Source: JAOTZA01 sp965224065
GTDB lineage: Bacteria; Acidobacteriota; Thermoanaerobaculia; Multivoradales; JAHEKO01
DNA length: 64,000 nt
Assembly: GCA_965224065.1 (NCBI GenBank)
Contig: CBDCYF010000005.1
Location: forward strand, 3,286,001 to 3,350,000
Direction: 5' to 3'
This document shows, one piece after another, positions 42,204 through 51,303 of the stretch. The first letter of the stretch is position 1, and each line of letters begins with the position of its first letter. The position numbers were made by a program, and so were the translations under genes. Below the pieces are notes generated by a model that saw only the letters and a list, made by a program, of their open reading frames with translations, was not told the DNA's origin and made no database searches.

Positions 42204-45200
42204 GTGAGCCCATCAAAAGACAGACCACGAATCACGGATATTCAGGCTCCGGCCTGTCCGCCGGATCGAGCGGCACGCGACGCGGCGCTGCGCGACGCCT
42301 TGGACGAGCGCATCCTGGTGCTGGACGGGGCGACCGGAACGGCGCTTCAACGCGAGAACCTGACGGCGGAGGATTTTGGAGGCGAAGAGCTGGAAGGCTG
42401 CAACGAGATTCTGTGCTCGACTCGCCCCGACGTCGTAGAGCGTTTGCACCAGGTCTATCTCGAGGCGGGAGCCGACGTGGTCGAGACCAACTCGTTTGGC
42501 GGCACGCCGCTGGTTCTCGCCGAGTATGGACTCGCCGACCGCGCCTTCGAGCTCAACGAGGCCTCGGCGCGGCTGGCACGCAACGCGTGTGAGCGATTCG
42601 ACCGGCCGGGGAGGCTGCGGTTTGTCTGCGGTTCGATGGGTCCGACCACTACCGCGATCTCGGTCACCGGTGGGGCGACCTTCGAGGAGCTGGCGGACCA
42701 TTTTGGCGTCCAGGCCCTGGGTCTGATGGCGGGGGGCGCCGACTACCTGTTGCTCGAGACCTGTCAGGACACCCGCAACGTCAAGGCGGGGTTGATCGGC
42801 ATCGACCGAGCCTTTGATGCGGCCGGCTGGCGTCTGCCAGTGGCCGTTTCGGTCACCATCGAGACCACCGGCACGATGCTCGCCGGCCAGGACCCCGAGG
42901 CCCTGGCGGTCTCCCTGCTGCACCGGGATCTGCTGTATGTGGGTCTCAACTGCGCCACCGGACCTGAGCTGATGACCGAGCACGTCCGCACCCTGGCGGA
43001 GCTGTCGCGCCGGCGGGTGGGCTGTGTGCCCAACGCCGGTCTGCCCGACGAGGAGGGCGACTACCATCAGGGTCCCGATCACTTTGTCGAAGTGCTGGGG
43101 CGGTTTATCGAGGCGGGATGGCTCTCGGTCGTGGGCGGTTGTTGCGGCACCAGCCCCGAGCACGTCGAGGCGCTCGCCGGACTGGTCGAAGGCAAGAGAC
43201 CCCAGGTCCCCTCCAAGCACCAGCGCGCCATGATCTCGGGCATCCGGGCCGCCGAGCTCGACGCCGACAACCGCCCGCTGCTGGTGGGGGAGCGCACCAA
43301 CGTCTTGGGCAGCCGCAAGTTCAAGCGCCTGATCGCCGCCGGCGAGTTCGAAAAGGCCGCCGAGGTCGGCCGGGCGCAGGTGCGCGGTGCGGCACAGATC
43401 CTCGACGTCTGTATGCAGGACCCCGACCGCGACGAGGCCGCCGACATGGAGGGCTTTCTCGACCGTCTGGTGCGGATGGTCAAGGTGCCGCTGATGATCG
43501 ACACCACCGACGCCCAGGTGATGGAGCGCGCCCTGACGTACTGTCAGGGGAAGTCGGTCCTCAATTCGATCAACCTGGAGGACGGGCGCAGCCGTTTCGA
43601 CCAGGTGGTGCCGCTCGCCAAGCGCTATGGCGCGGCGCTGGTCGTCGGAACGATCGACGAGCAGGGGATGGCGGTAACGGTCGAGCGCAAGCTCGAGGTG
43701 GCCCGGCGCAGCTACGAGCTGCTCACCGACGAGTTCCGAATCGCGCCGGAGGATATCTGGTGGGACGCCCTCGTCTTTCCATGCGGCACCGGCGATGAGG
43801 CCTATATCGGCTCGGCGGCGCTGACCATCGACGGCGTGCACGCGCTCAAGGCGGAGTTTCCGCTGACCAAGACGATCCTGGGTGTCTCCAACGTCTCCTT
43901 TGGGCTGCCGACCGCCGGGCGCGAGGTCCTCAACTCGGTGTTTCTCTACCATGCCACCCAGGCCGGGCTCGACGCCGCCATCGTCAACACCGAGAAGCTG
44001 GCCCGTTTCGCCGAGATCCCGCAGGAGGAGCGCGATCTAGCCGACGCGCTGATCTATCTCGAGCCGGGGGACGTCAAGGGGGGCGAGCGGGCGGTGGCCG
44101 ACTTTGCCGCTCATTTCCGCGGCCGCAAGACCGCGGTCGCCGCAACTCCGCGCTCCGAGCTGCCGCTCGAGGAACGCCTGGCCCGGGCGATTATCGAAGG
44201 GACCAAGGAAGGGCTCGAAGAGGATCTCGACGAGGCCCTGACCGACGAGCGCTGGCCGACCCCGCTCGAGATCGTCAACGGGCCGCTGATGGGCGGCATG
44301 GCCGAAGTGGGGCGGCTTTTCAACGACAATGAGCTGATCGTCGCCGAAGTGCTGCAGAGCGCCGAGGTGATGAAGGCGGCGGTGGCGCGTCTCGAGCCGC
44401 ACATGGAAAAGAGCGAGTCCTCGAGTCGCGGCAAGGTGGTTCTCGCGACGGTCAAGGGCGACGTGCACGACATCGGCAAGAACCTGGTCGACATCGTGCT
44501 CTCCAACAACGGCTTCGAGGTGGTCAATCTGGGGATCCGGGTGCCGAGCGAGCAGCTCATCCAGGCCGTGAACGAGCACCGGCCCGATGTGCTGGGGCTG
44601 TCCGGGCTGCTGGTCAAGAGCGCGCAACAGATGGTGCTCTCGGCCGGCGACATGGCGTCGGTCGGCATCGCCGTGCCTCTGCTGGTGGGTGGTGCCGCGT
44701 TGAGCGCGCGCTTTACTCATTTGAAGATCGCACCGGCCTACGGGGGGCTGTGCACCTATGCCAAGGACGCCATGCAGGGGCTCGAGCTGGTCGAGCGGTT
44801 GACCGACGCCGAGACTCGTCCGGCGCTCGAGCGCGAAGTCGAGGCGGCGGTTTCGGCTGCCGCCGAGCGGGCCGCCATGCCGGCGCCCGAGCTGGCGGCG
44901 CCGGGAACCGAGAGAAGCCGTGATGTGAGTCTCGACGTGCCGGTGCCGCGGCCACCCGATCTCGAGCGTCACGTCGAATCGCTCGACCTCGACGAGGTGT
45001 GGGCGGAGCTCAACCCGCAGATGCTCTACGCCAAGCACCTGGGTCTCAAGGGGTCGGTCAAGCGGTTGGCGAGCGAAGGCGATCCGAAGCTGGCCAAGCT
45101 CCGCGAGCTGGTCGAGGAGCTCCAGGGCATCGCTCGCGCCGGCGCCATGGACGCCCAGGTGGTATGGCGGTTCTTCCCGGCCGAGAGCCGCTCCAACCGG

Positions 45201-45713
45201 TTGACCCTTACCGATGGCAACGGCGGCCCGCCGCTCGCCGAGTGGGAGTTCCCCCGCCAGCGCGGCGAGGACGGCCTGTGTATCGCCGACTATGTGCTCG
45301 ACCGCGATCACGTGGCGCTTTTTGTGACCACCGCCGGCAACGCCGTGCGCGACCGGGTGGAACGGTGGAAAGAGGACGGCGAATATCTCAAGAGCCACGC
45401 CTTTGCCGCGCTGGCGATCGAGACCGCCGAGGCCGCCGCCGAGCTGGTGCACAGGAGGCTGCGCGCCGCCTGGGGTTTCCCTGACCCTCCCGAGACCACC
45501 CGGCGAGACCGATTGTCGGCCCGCTATCGAGGGAAACGCTACAGCTTTGGCTACCCGGCGTGTCCGGACCTCGAGGGCCAGCGTCCGCTCTTTGCCGTTC
45601 TACGGCCCGAGGAGATCGGCGTCGAGCTCACAGAGGGCGACATGATGAGCCCCGAGGCCAGCGTCTCGGCGATGGTCTTTCACCACCCCGACGCCCGGTA
45701 CTTCGGGGTCTAA
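42204..45713 (+). CDS. metH: Cobalamin-dependent methionine synthase
   Basis: An 1169-residue, full-length modular enzyme. The homocysteine domain (ILVLDGATGTALQ near 36) carries zinc-ligand cysteines in VGLNCATGPELM (~250) and VVGGCCGTSPEH (~312). The pterin domain starts at GERTNVLGSRKFK (~365). The cobalamin domain has GDVHDIGKN (~755) with the axial histidine. The C-terminal activation domain runs from ~930 to the end, with SFGYPACPDLEGQ near 1115 for SAM binding. It transfers methyl from 5-methyl-THF to homocysteine and is reactivated with SAM. Start GTG at 42204 with GGGAG upstream. A B12 riboswitch was looked for and not seen. Confidence 0.98.
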   Translation: MSPSKDRPRITDIQAPACPPDRAARDAALRDALDERILVLDGATGTALQRENLTAEDFGGEELEGCNEILCSTRPDVVERLHQVYLEAGADVVETNSFGGTPLVLAEYGLADRAFELNEASARLARNACERFDRPGRLRFVCGSMGPTTTAISVTGGATFEELADHFGVQALGLMAGGADYLLLETCQDTRNVKAGLIGIDRAFDAAGWRLPVAVSVTIETTGTMLAGQDPEALAVSLLHRDLLYVGLNCATGPELMTEHVRTLAELSRRRVGCVPNAGLPDEEGDYHQGPDHFVEVLGRFIEAGWLSVVGGCCGTSPEHVEALAGLVEGKRPQVPSKHQRAMISGIRAAELDADNRPLLVGERTNVLGSRKFKRLIAAGEFEKAAEVGRAQVRGAAQILDVCMQDPDRDEAADMEGFLDRLVRMVKVPLMIDTTDAQVMERALTYCQGKSVLNSINLEDGRSRFDQVVPLAKRYGAALVVGTIDEQGMAVTVERKLEVARRSYELLTDEFRIAPEDIWWDALVFPCGTGDEAYIGSAALTIDGVHALKAEFPLTKTILGVSNVSFGLPTAGREVLNSVFLYHATQAGLDAAIVNTEKLARFAEIPQEERDLADALIYLEPGDVKGGERAVADFAAHFRGRKTAVAATPRSELPLEERLARAIIEGTKEGLEEDLDEALTDERWPTPLEIVNGPLMGGMAEVGRLFNDNELIVAEVLQSAEVMKAAVARLEPHMEKSESSSRGKVVLATVKGDVHDIGKNLVDIVLSNNGFEVVNLGIRVPSEQLIQAVNEHRPDVLGLSGLLVKSAQQMVLSAGDMASVGIAVPLLVGGAALSARFTHLKIAPAYGGLCTYAKDAMQGLELVERLTDAETRPALEREVEAAVSAAAERAAMPAPELAAPGTERSRDVSLDVPVPRPPDLERHVESLDLDEVWAELNPQMLYAKHLGLKGSVKRLASEGDPKLAKLRELVEELQGIARAGAMDAQVVWRFFPAESRSNRLTLTDGNGGPPLAEWEFPRQRGEDGLCIADYVLDRDHVALFVTTAGNAVRDRVERWKEDGEYLKSHAFAALAIETAEAAAELVHRRLRAAWGFPDPPETTRRDRLSARYRGKRYSFGYPACPDLEGQRPLFAVLRPEEIGVELTEGDMMSPEASVSAMVFHHPDARYFGV

Positions 45714-45717
45714 ATTC

Positions 45718-47496
45718 TTGAACACCATCGGCTATTTCCACGGCAACGACCCGGCCGCCTGTCTGGTCCGCGACGGCGAGATCGTGGCGTATGTCGAGGA
45801 AGAGCGGCTGATCCGGTTCAAGCACGCCGACGGAATCTTCCCGATCCGCTCGATCGATTTCTGTCTCGCCAAGGGAGGACTGCGGCTCGAGGAAGTGGAC
45901 CGGTTTGTCTACGGCTGGGACGGCCCCCGATACGCCGACCCGACTTCCGACGGGATGGCCGCTTTCTATGAGGGGATCAACCGGCGGTATCCGCCGGACG
46001 AAGGTACCCGAGCGTGGCAGCGCGCCAATCTCTCCTGGTTTCGCCGCGACCGCCTCGAGAATCGTTTGTGCGCAGAGCTGGTGAAGTTCTACGGTGTGGC
46101 TCCGGAGAAGATCCCGCCGCTGGTTTTTCATCCCCACCACGCCACCCACGCCGCCGCGGGGTTCTTTCTTTCCGACCTCGACGAGGCCCTGGTGCTGGTG
46201 ATCGACGGCTCCGGCGACAGCGATTGCACCACGCTGTGGCGCGGCGCCGGGACGACACTCGAGCCGATCGAGCGGATCGAGATTCCACACTCACTCGGGT
46301 GGTTTTACGCCGCCATGACCGAGTACCTGGGGTTTCGCGCCTACGACGGCGAGTACAAGGTGATGGGGCTCGCCGCCTACGGGCGCGAGCACTCGGAGTT
46401 CCGGGAAAAGCTGAGCCGGGTCGTCACTGCTGGGCCGTGTGGGTTCGACTACGCGGTCGACCCGCGGTTTCTCCACCACGGACCGCACTCCTACTCGGCG
46501 CGCTTTACCGATCATCTGGTCTCGCTTCTGGAGCTGCCGCCACGCCTGGGCGAGCGGCCGATCGAGGCGGTGCACGAGGACCTGGCATTCGAGACCCAGC
46601 GGGCGCTCGAGACTGCGGTGCTGCGGCTTCTCGAGCACTACCGGGAGACGACCGGGCTGGCCGATCTCTGTATCTCGGGGGGCGTCGGTCTCAACGTCAA
46701 GCTCAACAGCCGGATCCGCGAGAGCGGACTCTTTGACCGGGTGGCGCCCTTTCCGGTTCCCAGCGATTCGGGTTTGGGCCTCGGGGCGGCGGTGGCACTT
46801 CACGTCGCCGAGACCGGTCGCCGGCCTGCGGCGGCCGAGCATGTTTTCTGGGGGCCCGAATACGATGACGACCAGATCGAGACCCAGATCCGGTCCTGCG
46901 GCTATGCCTACCGGAGGGCGGATGACATCGCCGAGGAGACGGCGGCGCTGCTCGAGAACGGCAAGGTGGTGGCCTGGTTTCAGGGAGCGCTCGAGGGAGG
47001 ACCGCGGGCGCTGGGCGGGCGCTCGATCCTGGCCGACCCGCGCACCGTCGAAGCCCGCGACCGGGTCAACTCGGCGATCAAGTTCCGCGAGTACTGGCGG
47101 CCTTTTTGCCCCAGCATGACCGAGGAGTCGGCGCCGCGGTTTCTCAAGCGGGCCGAGTCGGCCCCTTTCATGATCATGGCCTTTGAGGCGACTCCGGAGG
47201 CGCGCGAGCGGATCCCCGGAGTGGTCCATACCGACGGCACGGTCCGCGTGCAGACGGTTTCCCGAGACGCTCATCCGCTCTATCACCGGTTGCTCGAGGC
47301 GTTCGAGCGCCGGACCGGGGTGGGCGTTCTTCTCAATACCTCTTTCAACATCAAGGGCGAGGCCATCGTCGGCTCACCGCGCGATGCCTTTCGGACGTTC
47401 TGGTCCACCGGGATCGACGCCCTGGCGATCGGATCGTTTTTGATCGAAAAGCCCCGCGGCCCGGTGCCTACGAAGCCGGAAGAAGTCATTCGGTAG
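45718..47496 (+). CDS. Second carbamoyltransferase, NodU/CmcH family
   Basis: A 592-residue protein opening NTIGYFHGNDPAACLVRDGEIVAYVEEERL, with HPHHATHAAAGFF near 138 (metal-binding), VLVIDGSGDSDCTT near 160, and the C-terminal GALEGGPRALGGRSI and VLLNTSFNIKGEAIVG motifs. The overall layout equals that of the 6.6-kb paralogue, but the sequences are clearly divergent. It transfers a carbamoyl group to an unknown hydroxyl. The start appears to be TTG at 45718, five bases after the metH stop. The deacetylase gene follows 10 bases later; no sxtJ or DUF5989 gene accompanies this copy. Confidence 0.9.
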   Translation: MNTIGYFHGNDPAACLVRDGEIVAYVEEERLIRFKHADGIFPIRSIDFCLAKGGLRLEEVDRFVYGWDGPRYADPTSDGMAAFYEGINRRYPPDEGTRAWQRANLSWFRRDRLENRLCAELVKFYGVAPEKIPPLVFHPHHATHAAAGFFLSDLDEALVLVIDGSGDSDCTTLWRGAGTTLEPIERIEIPHSLGWFYAAMTEYLGFRAYDGEYKVMGLAAYGREHSEFREKLSRVVTAGPCGFDYAVDPRFLHHGPHSYSARFTDHLVSLLELPPRLGERPIEAVHEDLAFETQRALETAVLRLLEHYRETTGLADLCISGGVGLNVKLNSRIRESGLFDRVAPFPVPSDSGLGLGAAVALHVAETGRRPAAAEHVFWGPEYDDDQIETQIRSCGYAYRRADDIAEETAALLENGKVVAWFQGALEGGPRALGGRSILADPRTVEARDRVNSAIKFREYWRPFCPSMTEESAPRFLKRAESAPFMIMAFEATPEARERIPGVVHTDGTVRVQTVSRDAHPLYHRLLEAFERRTGVGVLLNTSFNIKGEAIVGSPRDAFRTFWSTGIDALAIGSFLIEKPRGPVPTKPEEVIR

Positions 47497-47506
47497 TCTC
47501 GGGCCG

Positions 47507-48199
47507 ATGACGACCTCAAAGCGCGTCCTGGTCGTTGCCCCGCACGCCGACGACGAGACCCTCGGTGTCGGCGGGACCATCGCGCGGCACGTCGACGCGG
47601 GCGACCACGTCTCGGTGGCAATCGTGACCGGCCACGGCGACGACGGAGCCCACCCCCTGTGGCCACGCGATGTCTGGACGGTGGTGCGAGCCGAAGCTCG
47701 CCGGGCGATGGCGGTGCTGGGCGCCGAGGATCTGATTTTCGAGGAGGTGCCCGCGGTATTGGTGGCGGAGCAGCCATTGTGGAAGCTCAATCGGTTGACG
47801 CTCGAGCTGGTCGAGCGCGTGCGGCCCAATGTGCTCTACGCGCCCTTTCCCTACGACCTGCACCGCGACCACCGTGAGACGTTTCATTCACTCTCGGTGG
47901 CCTGGCGGACGAGCTCGGAGGTCGGCCGCGGCGTCGAGGAAATCTACTGCTACGAGGTGCAGTCCGAGACTCACTGGAACATTCCCTACGTCGAGCCCGG
48001 TTTCCTGCCCAACTGCTGGGTCGACATCAGCCCCTTTCTGGCTAAAAAACTCGAGGCCGCCGCCTGCTACAAGAGTCAGATCGAGCCTCCGCCCGCCGCT
48101 CGCTCACTCGAAGCGCTCGAAGCCCTGGCCCGATGGCGAGGGTCTCAGGTGGGTGTCGAAGCGGCCGAGGCCTTAGTCGCGGTGCGGCTGCTGCGCTAG
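47507..48199 (+). CDS. PIG-L/LmbE-family deacetylase
   Basis: A 230-residue protein with VLVVAPHADDETLGVGGTIARH at the start, where PHADDE supplies zinc-binding His and Asp residues and the catalytic Asp, and PYDLHRDHRETFH near 120 carries the third zinc-binding histidine. The family removes N-acetyl groups from GlcNAc-containing small molecules and lipids. Its place directly after the second carbamoyltransferase suggests the two decorate the same sugar. It might instead act in a thiol or lipid pathway. Confidence 0.9.
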   Translation: MTTSKRVLVVAPHADDETLGVGGTIARHVDAGDHVSVAIVTGHGDDGAHPLWPRDVWTVVRAEARRAMAVLGAEDLIFEEVPAVLVAEQPLWKLNRLTLELVERVRPNVLYAPFPYDLHRDHRETFHSLSVAWRTSSEVGRGVEEIYCYEVQSETHWNIPYVEPGFLPNCWVDISPFLAKKLEAAACYKSQIEPPPAARSLEALEALARWRGSQVGVEAAEALVAVRLLR

Positions 48200-48403
48200 C
48201 CGGTCTCTTCACCCGTTCGATCCGCCGGTTCAAACTGGCGCCACCATCGCCGTTGCCCGTACGGCGTGGCCCGCCGCTCGTCGCGGCATTGCGACCGCTC
48301 GCCGTTCCAAGCCCCACGGGGCCGGGGTTTGTGTCTAGGTTCACCCTCGACACCCGAGGCGCTCGGCCAAACGGCCGGCGCATCAACGACACAGGAGGTC
48401 GAC

Positions 48404-49411
48404 ATGCCGAGAAAAATCCGTTTTCACAGCTTCTGGCTGCTGGCGGCCGTGGCCCTGGGAATCTTGCTGGCGTTTCTGCCCTTCCGACTGGGGGCCGAGG
48501 CCGGAGAAGAGCTCGATCGTTTTGTCGCCTCGCTCGAAGGCGGCTGGATGGGCGGCGACAACATAACCCCGTTCGGCAAAATGGACTTTGTCTTGCTTTT
48601 CGAGCGCGTGCCGGGTGGTGGTCTTCACGCCCGCACCTCTCTCAACTCCGAGACCTATATCGACCTGCGCTTTACCAAGGACGAGCGCGGGCGGTGGATC
48701 CTTCGTGAGGAAGCCTCCATGGAGGGGCTGGGGGTCCAGGCGCACGACCTGGTACCGGCTGGCCGGGTCGATGGAATGCATCGCTGGGTGCATGGAGAGC
48801 GGCCCGAGTATCTGTCGATCGACGTCGGAATCGAGGGTGATCGGCTGGAGATGGACGTCTGGCTACGCGGTCAGGAACATGTTCGGTTCCGGCTCGACCG
48901 GTTACCGGCCGAGGCCCTCCCCGAGCTGGCGAACGCCCTACGACAAGCCGCTCTTCTCTCGCCCGACGAGGGTACTTCCATCGTGGACGTCGTCAAGCAC
49001 CCGCCGGCTGATCTCGGAGCGCCCGGGCGGAGTGGGGTAGATGCGGGGCCGGACCGCTTGCCCACAAGCCCGATCGAGCAAGCCAGGCAGTCGTTGGCCG
49101 CGAGCCCCGAGAGCGCCGAAGCCCATCTGGCCCTGGCGCGGCTGCTGGGAGATGCGATCCGCGAGGACTCGGCCAACGGACCGCGCTTTGCTTTCGAGAT
49201 GCTGTCTTCGCTCCAGAAGGCGATCGAGTTGGACCCGTCTCTGGCCGAGGCCTATCATTGGCTGGTGGGCTACTACATGAACGCGCCACCGATTGCCGGT
49301 GGCTCGCTCGACCGGGCCGAGGAAACCGCGCGTCGCCTGATGCCATTCGACCCGCAGGGAAGCCGCGCGCTGCTCGCCGAGATCGACGCGCGGCGAGCGG
49401 GTTCGGAGTAA
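48404..49411 (+). CDS. Exported protein with beta-domain and TPR tail
   Basis: A 335-residue protein from ATG at 48404 with AGGAGGTC upstream. Residues ~8-30 form a signal or anchor helix (FWLLAAVALGILLAFLPF). Residues ~35-170 form a beta-rich domain (GGWMGGDNITPFGKMDFVLLFER; TYIDLRFTKDERGRW) resembling THAP4/lipocalin-like small barrels, though I cannot assign it. Residues ~230-330 contain TPR-like repeats (ASPESAEAHLALARLLGDA; DPSLAEAYHWLVGYY). It is the first gene of a set with the LytS-type kinase, so it may be an envelope sensor partner. The 204-base gap upstream contains no convincing promoter. Confidence 0.6.
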   Translation: MPRKIRFHSFWLLAAVALGILLAFLPFRLGAEAGEELDRFVASLEGGWMGGDNITPFGKMDFVLLFERVPGGGLHARTSLNSETYIDLRFTKDERGRWILREEASMEGLGVQAHDLVPAGRVDGMHRWVHGERPEYLSIDVGIEGDRLEMDVWLRGQEHVRFRLDRLPAEALPELANALRQAALLSPDEGTSIVDVVKHPPADLGAPGRSGVDAGPDRLPTSPIEQARQSLAASPESAEAHLALARLLGDAIREDSANGPRFAFEMLSSLQKAIELDPSLAEAYHWLVGYYMNAPPIAGGSLDRAEETARRLMPFDPQGSRALLAEIDARRAGSE

Positions 49412-49414
49412 GTC

Positions 49415-50566
49415 GTGTCGACAAGCGCAGACCCTCGGACCGCCGGCACACGACCGGCGGTCTGCGATGAAGAGCGCTTCTCCTGGCGCACCCTTCCGCG
49501 GCAGTTGGGCTTGGATCTCCTGGTATGTGCCGGGGTGGCCCTGTTTCTGACCATCATCTTTGCCGCGTACCAGGACCCCAGCCTCAAGGTCTGGCTGTGG
49601 ACCTTTGTCCTCAACATGATCATCTCGACCTCGATCGGGATGACTCTGTCCAATCTCTACCGCTTTGTTCACCCACGGCTCGTTCAACGGGCCCGTGGGC
49701 CAGTAGCCCGCTTCGCGAGTCACGTGCTGATCGTGGTGCCGGGGCTGGCGTTTGCCGTCGAGGTGGCCTTGAGGATCATCAGTTCGTTGGGAGGTCCGCA
49801 GCCGGCGAACCTCCGCGCCGACGTCTTTCGCGTCGGACTCGCGGTGACCACCGTGATCGTAGTGACGGCGGTGGCGTTTGACAGACTCCGCCTGCGGGCG
49901 AGGGAGACCGAGCTGCAGGCGCAGCAAGCCCAACAAGAGGCGTTGCGCGCGCGGCTCGAGGCGCTCCAGGCCCGGACCAATCCGCATTTTCTGTTCAACA
50001 GCTTGAACACCGTCGCCGGTCTGATCGAAGAGGATCCGCCGAGCGCGGAGAAGATCCTCGAAAAGCTGGCGAGCCTGTTTCGTTACACGCTGGACGGCAC
50101 CAAGACCGAGTGGGTGCGGCTGGGGCAGGAAATCGGCGTGGTGCGCGATTATCTGGACGTCGAGCGAATCCGGCTCGGCGAGCGTTTGCGGACCGAGTTC
50201 CACATCGAGCCGGGAGTGGAAGATCAGCTGGTTCCTCCCCTGGTGCTCCAGCCGCTGGTGGAGAACGCCGTGCTCCACGCGGTGGCGCCGCGAAAACGGG
50301 GCGGCTCGCTGTCGGTACGCGTGAACCGGCGCGACGGCGATCTGCGGCTCGCGGTGGAGGACGACGGGCCCGGGTTGGGAAAGTCGGAGCATCGTGGGGC
50401 CGGCACGTCTTTGGCGGATTTGAGGCAGCGACTGGCGATGCTCTACGCTGGCGCCGCCCAGCTCGAGACCGAGTCACCTCCCGGGGGTGGCTGCCGGGTG
50501 ACCGTGAGTCTGCCGCTCGAGGGCACCGGTGGGAGTCCGGACAATTTTGCCGGGGAGAACGGATGA
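49415..50566 (+). CDS. LytS/YehU-type sensor histidine kinase
   Basis: A 383-residue protein with about four N-terminal membrane helices (residues 25-160), a coiled-coil linker (RETELQAQQAQQEALRARLEALQA), and the His_kinase motif RTNPHFLFNSLNTVAGL (phosphorylated histidine near residue 191). A GHKL ATPase domain follows, with LVENAVLHAV (N-box) and VEDDGPGLG (G1). It autophosphorylates and passes the phosphate to the LytTR regulator encoded downstream. The GTG start lies four bases after the TPR gene. What it senses is unknown; the membrane domain lacks the named 5TM-5TMR sequence features I would look for. Confidence 0.92.
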   Translation: MSTSADPRTAGTRPAVCDEERFSWRTLPRQLGLDLLVCAGVALFLTIIFAAYQDPSLKVWLWTFVLNMIISTSIGMTLSNLYRFVHPRLVQRARGPVARFASHVLIVVPGLAFAVEVALRIISSLGGPQPANLRADVFRVGLAVTTVIVVTAVAFDRLRLRARETELQAQQAQQEALRARLEALQARTNPHFLFNSLNTVAGLIEEDPPSAEKILEKLASLFRYTLDGTKTEWVRLGQEIGVVRDYLDVERIRLGERLRTEFHIEPGVEDQLVPPLVLQPLVENAVLHAVAPRKRGGSLSVRVNRRDGDLRLAVEDDGPGLGKSEHRGAGTSLADLRQRLAMLYAGAAQLETESPPGGGCRVTVSLPLEGTGGSPDNFAGENG

Positions 50567-51303
50567 GGGCGCTGGTTGTCGACGACGAGCGCCTGGCGCG
50601 CAACCGCCTCAAGCGGATGCTCGGCCGGATCGAAGGCGTCGAGGTGGTGGGAGAGGCCGCCGACGGCAAGGAGGCGCTGGAGCTCATCGCAACACTCGAG
50701 CCGGAGGTGGCGTTTCTCGACATCCGTATGCCCGAGATGGACGGATTGGAGCTGGCCCGCCGGTTGCCCGCCGAGACCCGCGTGGTCTTCACCACCGCCT
50801 ATGACCAGTACGCGGTCGACGCTTTCGAGGCCTCGGCCGTCGACTATCTGCTCAAGCCGATCGAATCCGAGCGTCTGGTGGCCGCGGTCGGCAAGCTACG
50901 CCGGTACGGCGGGGGGCCTGCCGCGCCCGAGCTCGAGTCGCTGCTCGAACGGCTGGCCCAACGGGACGAGCCGCCGCGGATCACCGCTCGCCGCGGGGAC
51001 ACGATTCGTGTTTTTGACCCACGCACGATCCCGCGGTTTCATGCCCAGGATCGCTACACGGTCTTCCGGCACGGGGAGCGCGACTACTTGCTCGACGAGA
51101 GCATCACCTCGCTCGAAAGGCGGCTCTCTCCCTGGGGCTTTGTGCGCGTCCATCGCAGCGAGCTGGTCCTGTTGGGAACGATCCGCGCGCTCAAGAAGGA
51201 GGACGACGCGCACCACCTCGAGCTCTCCGACGGTCAGCGCGCCGCGGTGAGCCGCCGGCATCTCAAGGGCCTCAAACGGCGGCTGGGGATACCGGTCCGT
51301 TGA
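50563..51303 (+). CDS. LytTR-family response regulator
   Basis: A 246-residue regulator. The receiver domain (ALVVDDERLARNRL; phospho-acceptor aspartate in VAFLDIRMPEMDG near 55; lysine in YLLKPIESERL near 105) is joined by a linker to a LytTR DNA-binding domain (RFHAQDRYTVFRHGERDYLLDESITSLERRL; FVRVHRSELVLLGTIRAL). LytTR domains bind tandem imperfect repeats upstream of target genes. The ATG at 50563 overlaps the kinase stop as ATGA, a typical kinase-regulator pair. Confidence 0.95.
   Translation: MRALVVDDERLARNRLKRMLGRIEGVEVVGEAADGKEALELIATLEPEVAFLDIRMPEMDGLELARRLPAETRVVFTTAYDQYAVDAFEASAVDYLLKPIESERLVAAVGKLRRYGGGPAAPELESLLERLAQRDEPPRITARRGDTIRVFDPRTIPRFHAQDRYTVFRHGERDYLLDESITSLERRLSPWGFVRVHRSELVLLGTIRALKKEDDAHHLELSDGQRAAVSRRHLKGLKRRLGIPVR

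Noticed and set aside
42213..45452. Two long minus-strand frames antisense to metH
   Set aside because: Shadows of the strong codon bias of metH; compositionally odd (His/Gly/Asp-rich) and without motifs or ribosome-binding sites.
45718..47496. Carbamoyltransferase as part of methionine metabolism because of its place behind metH
   Set aside because: The family carbamoylates hydroxyls in secondary metabolites and glycans; proximity alone does not link it, and the paralogue lies in the glycan cluster.
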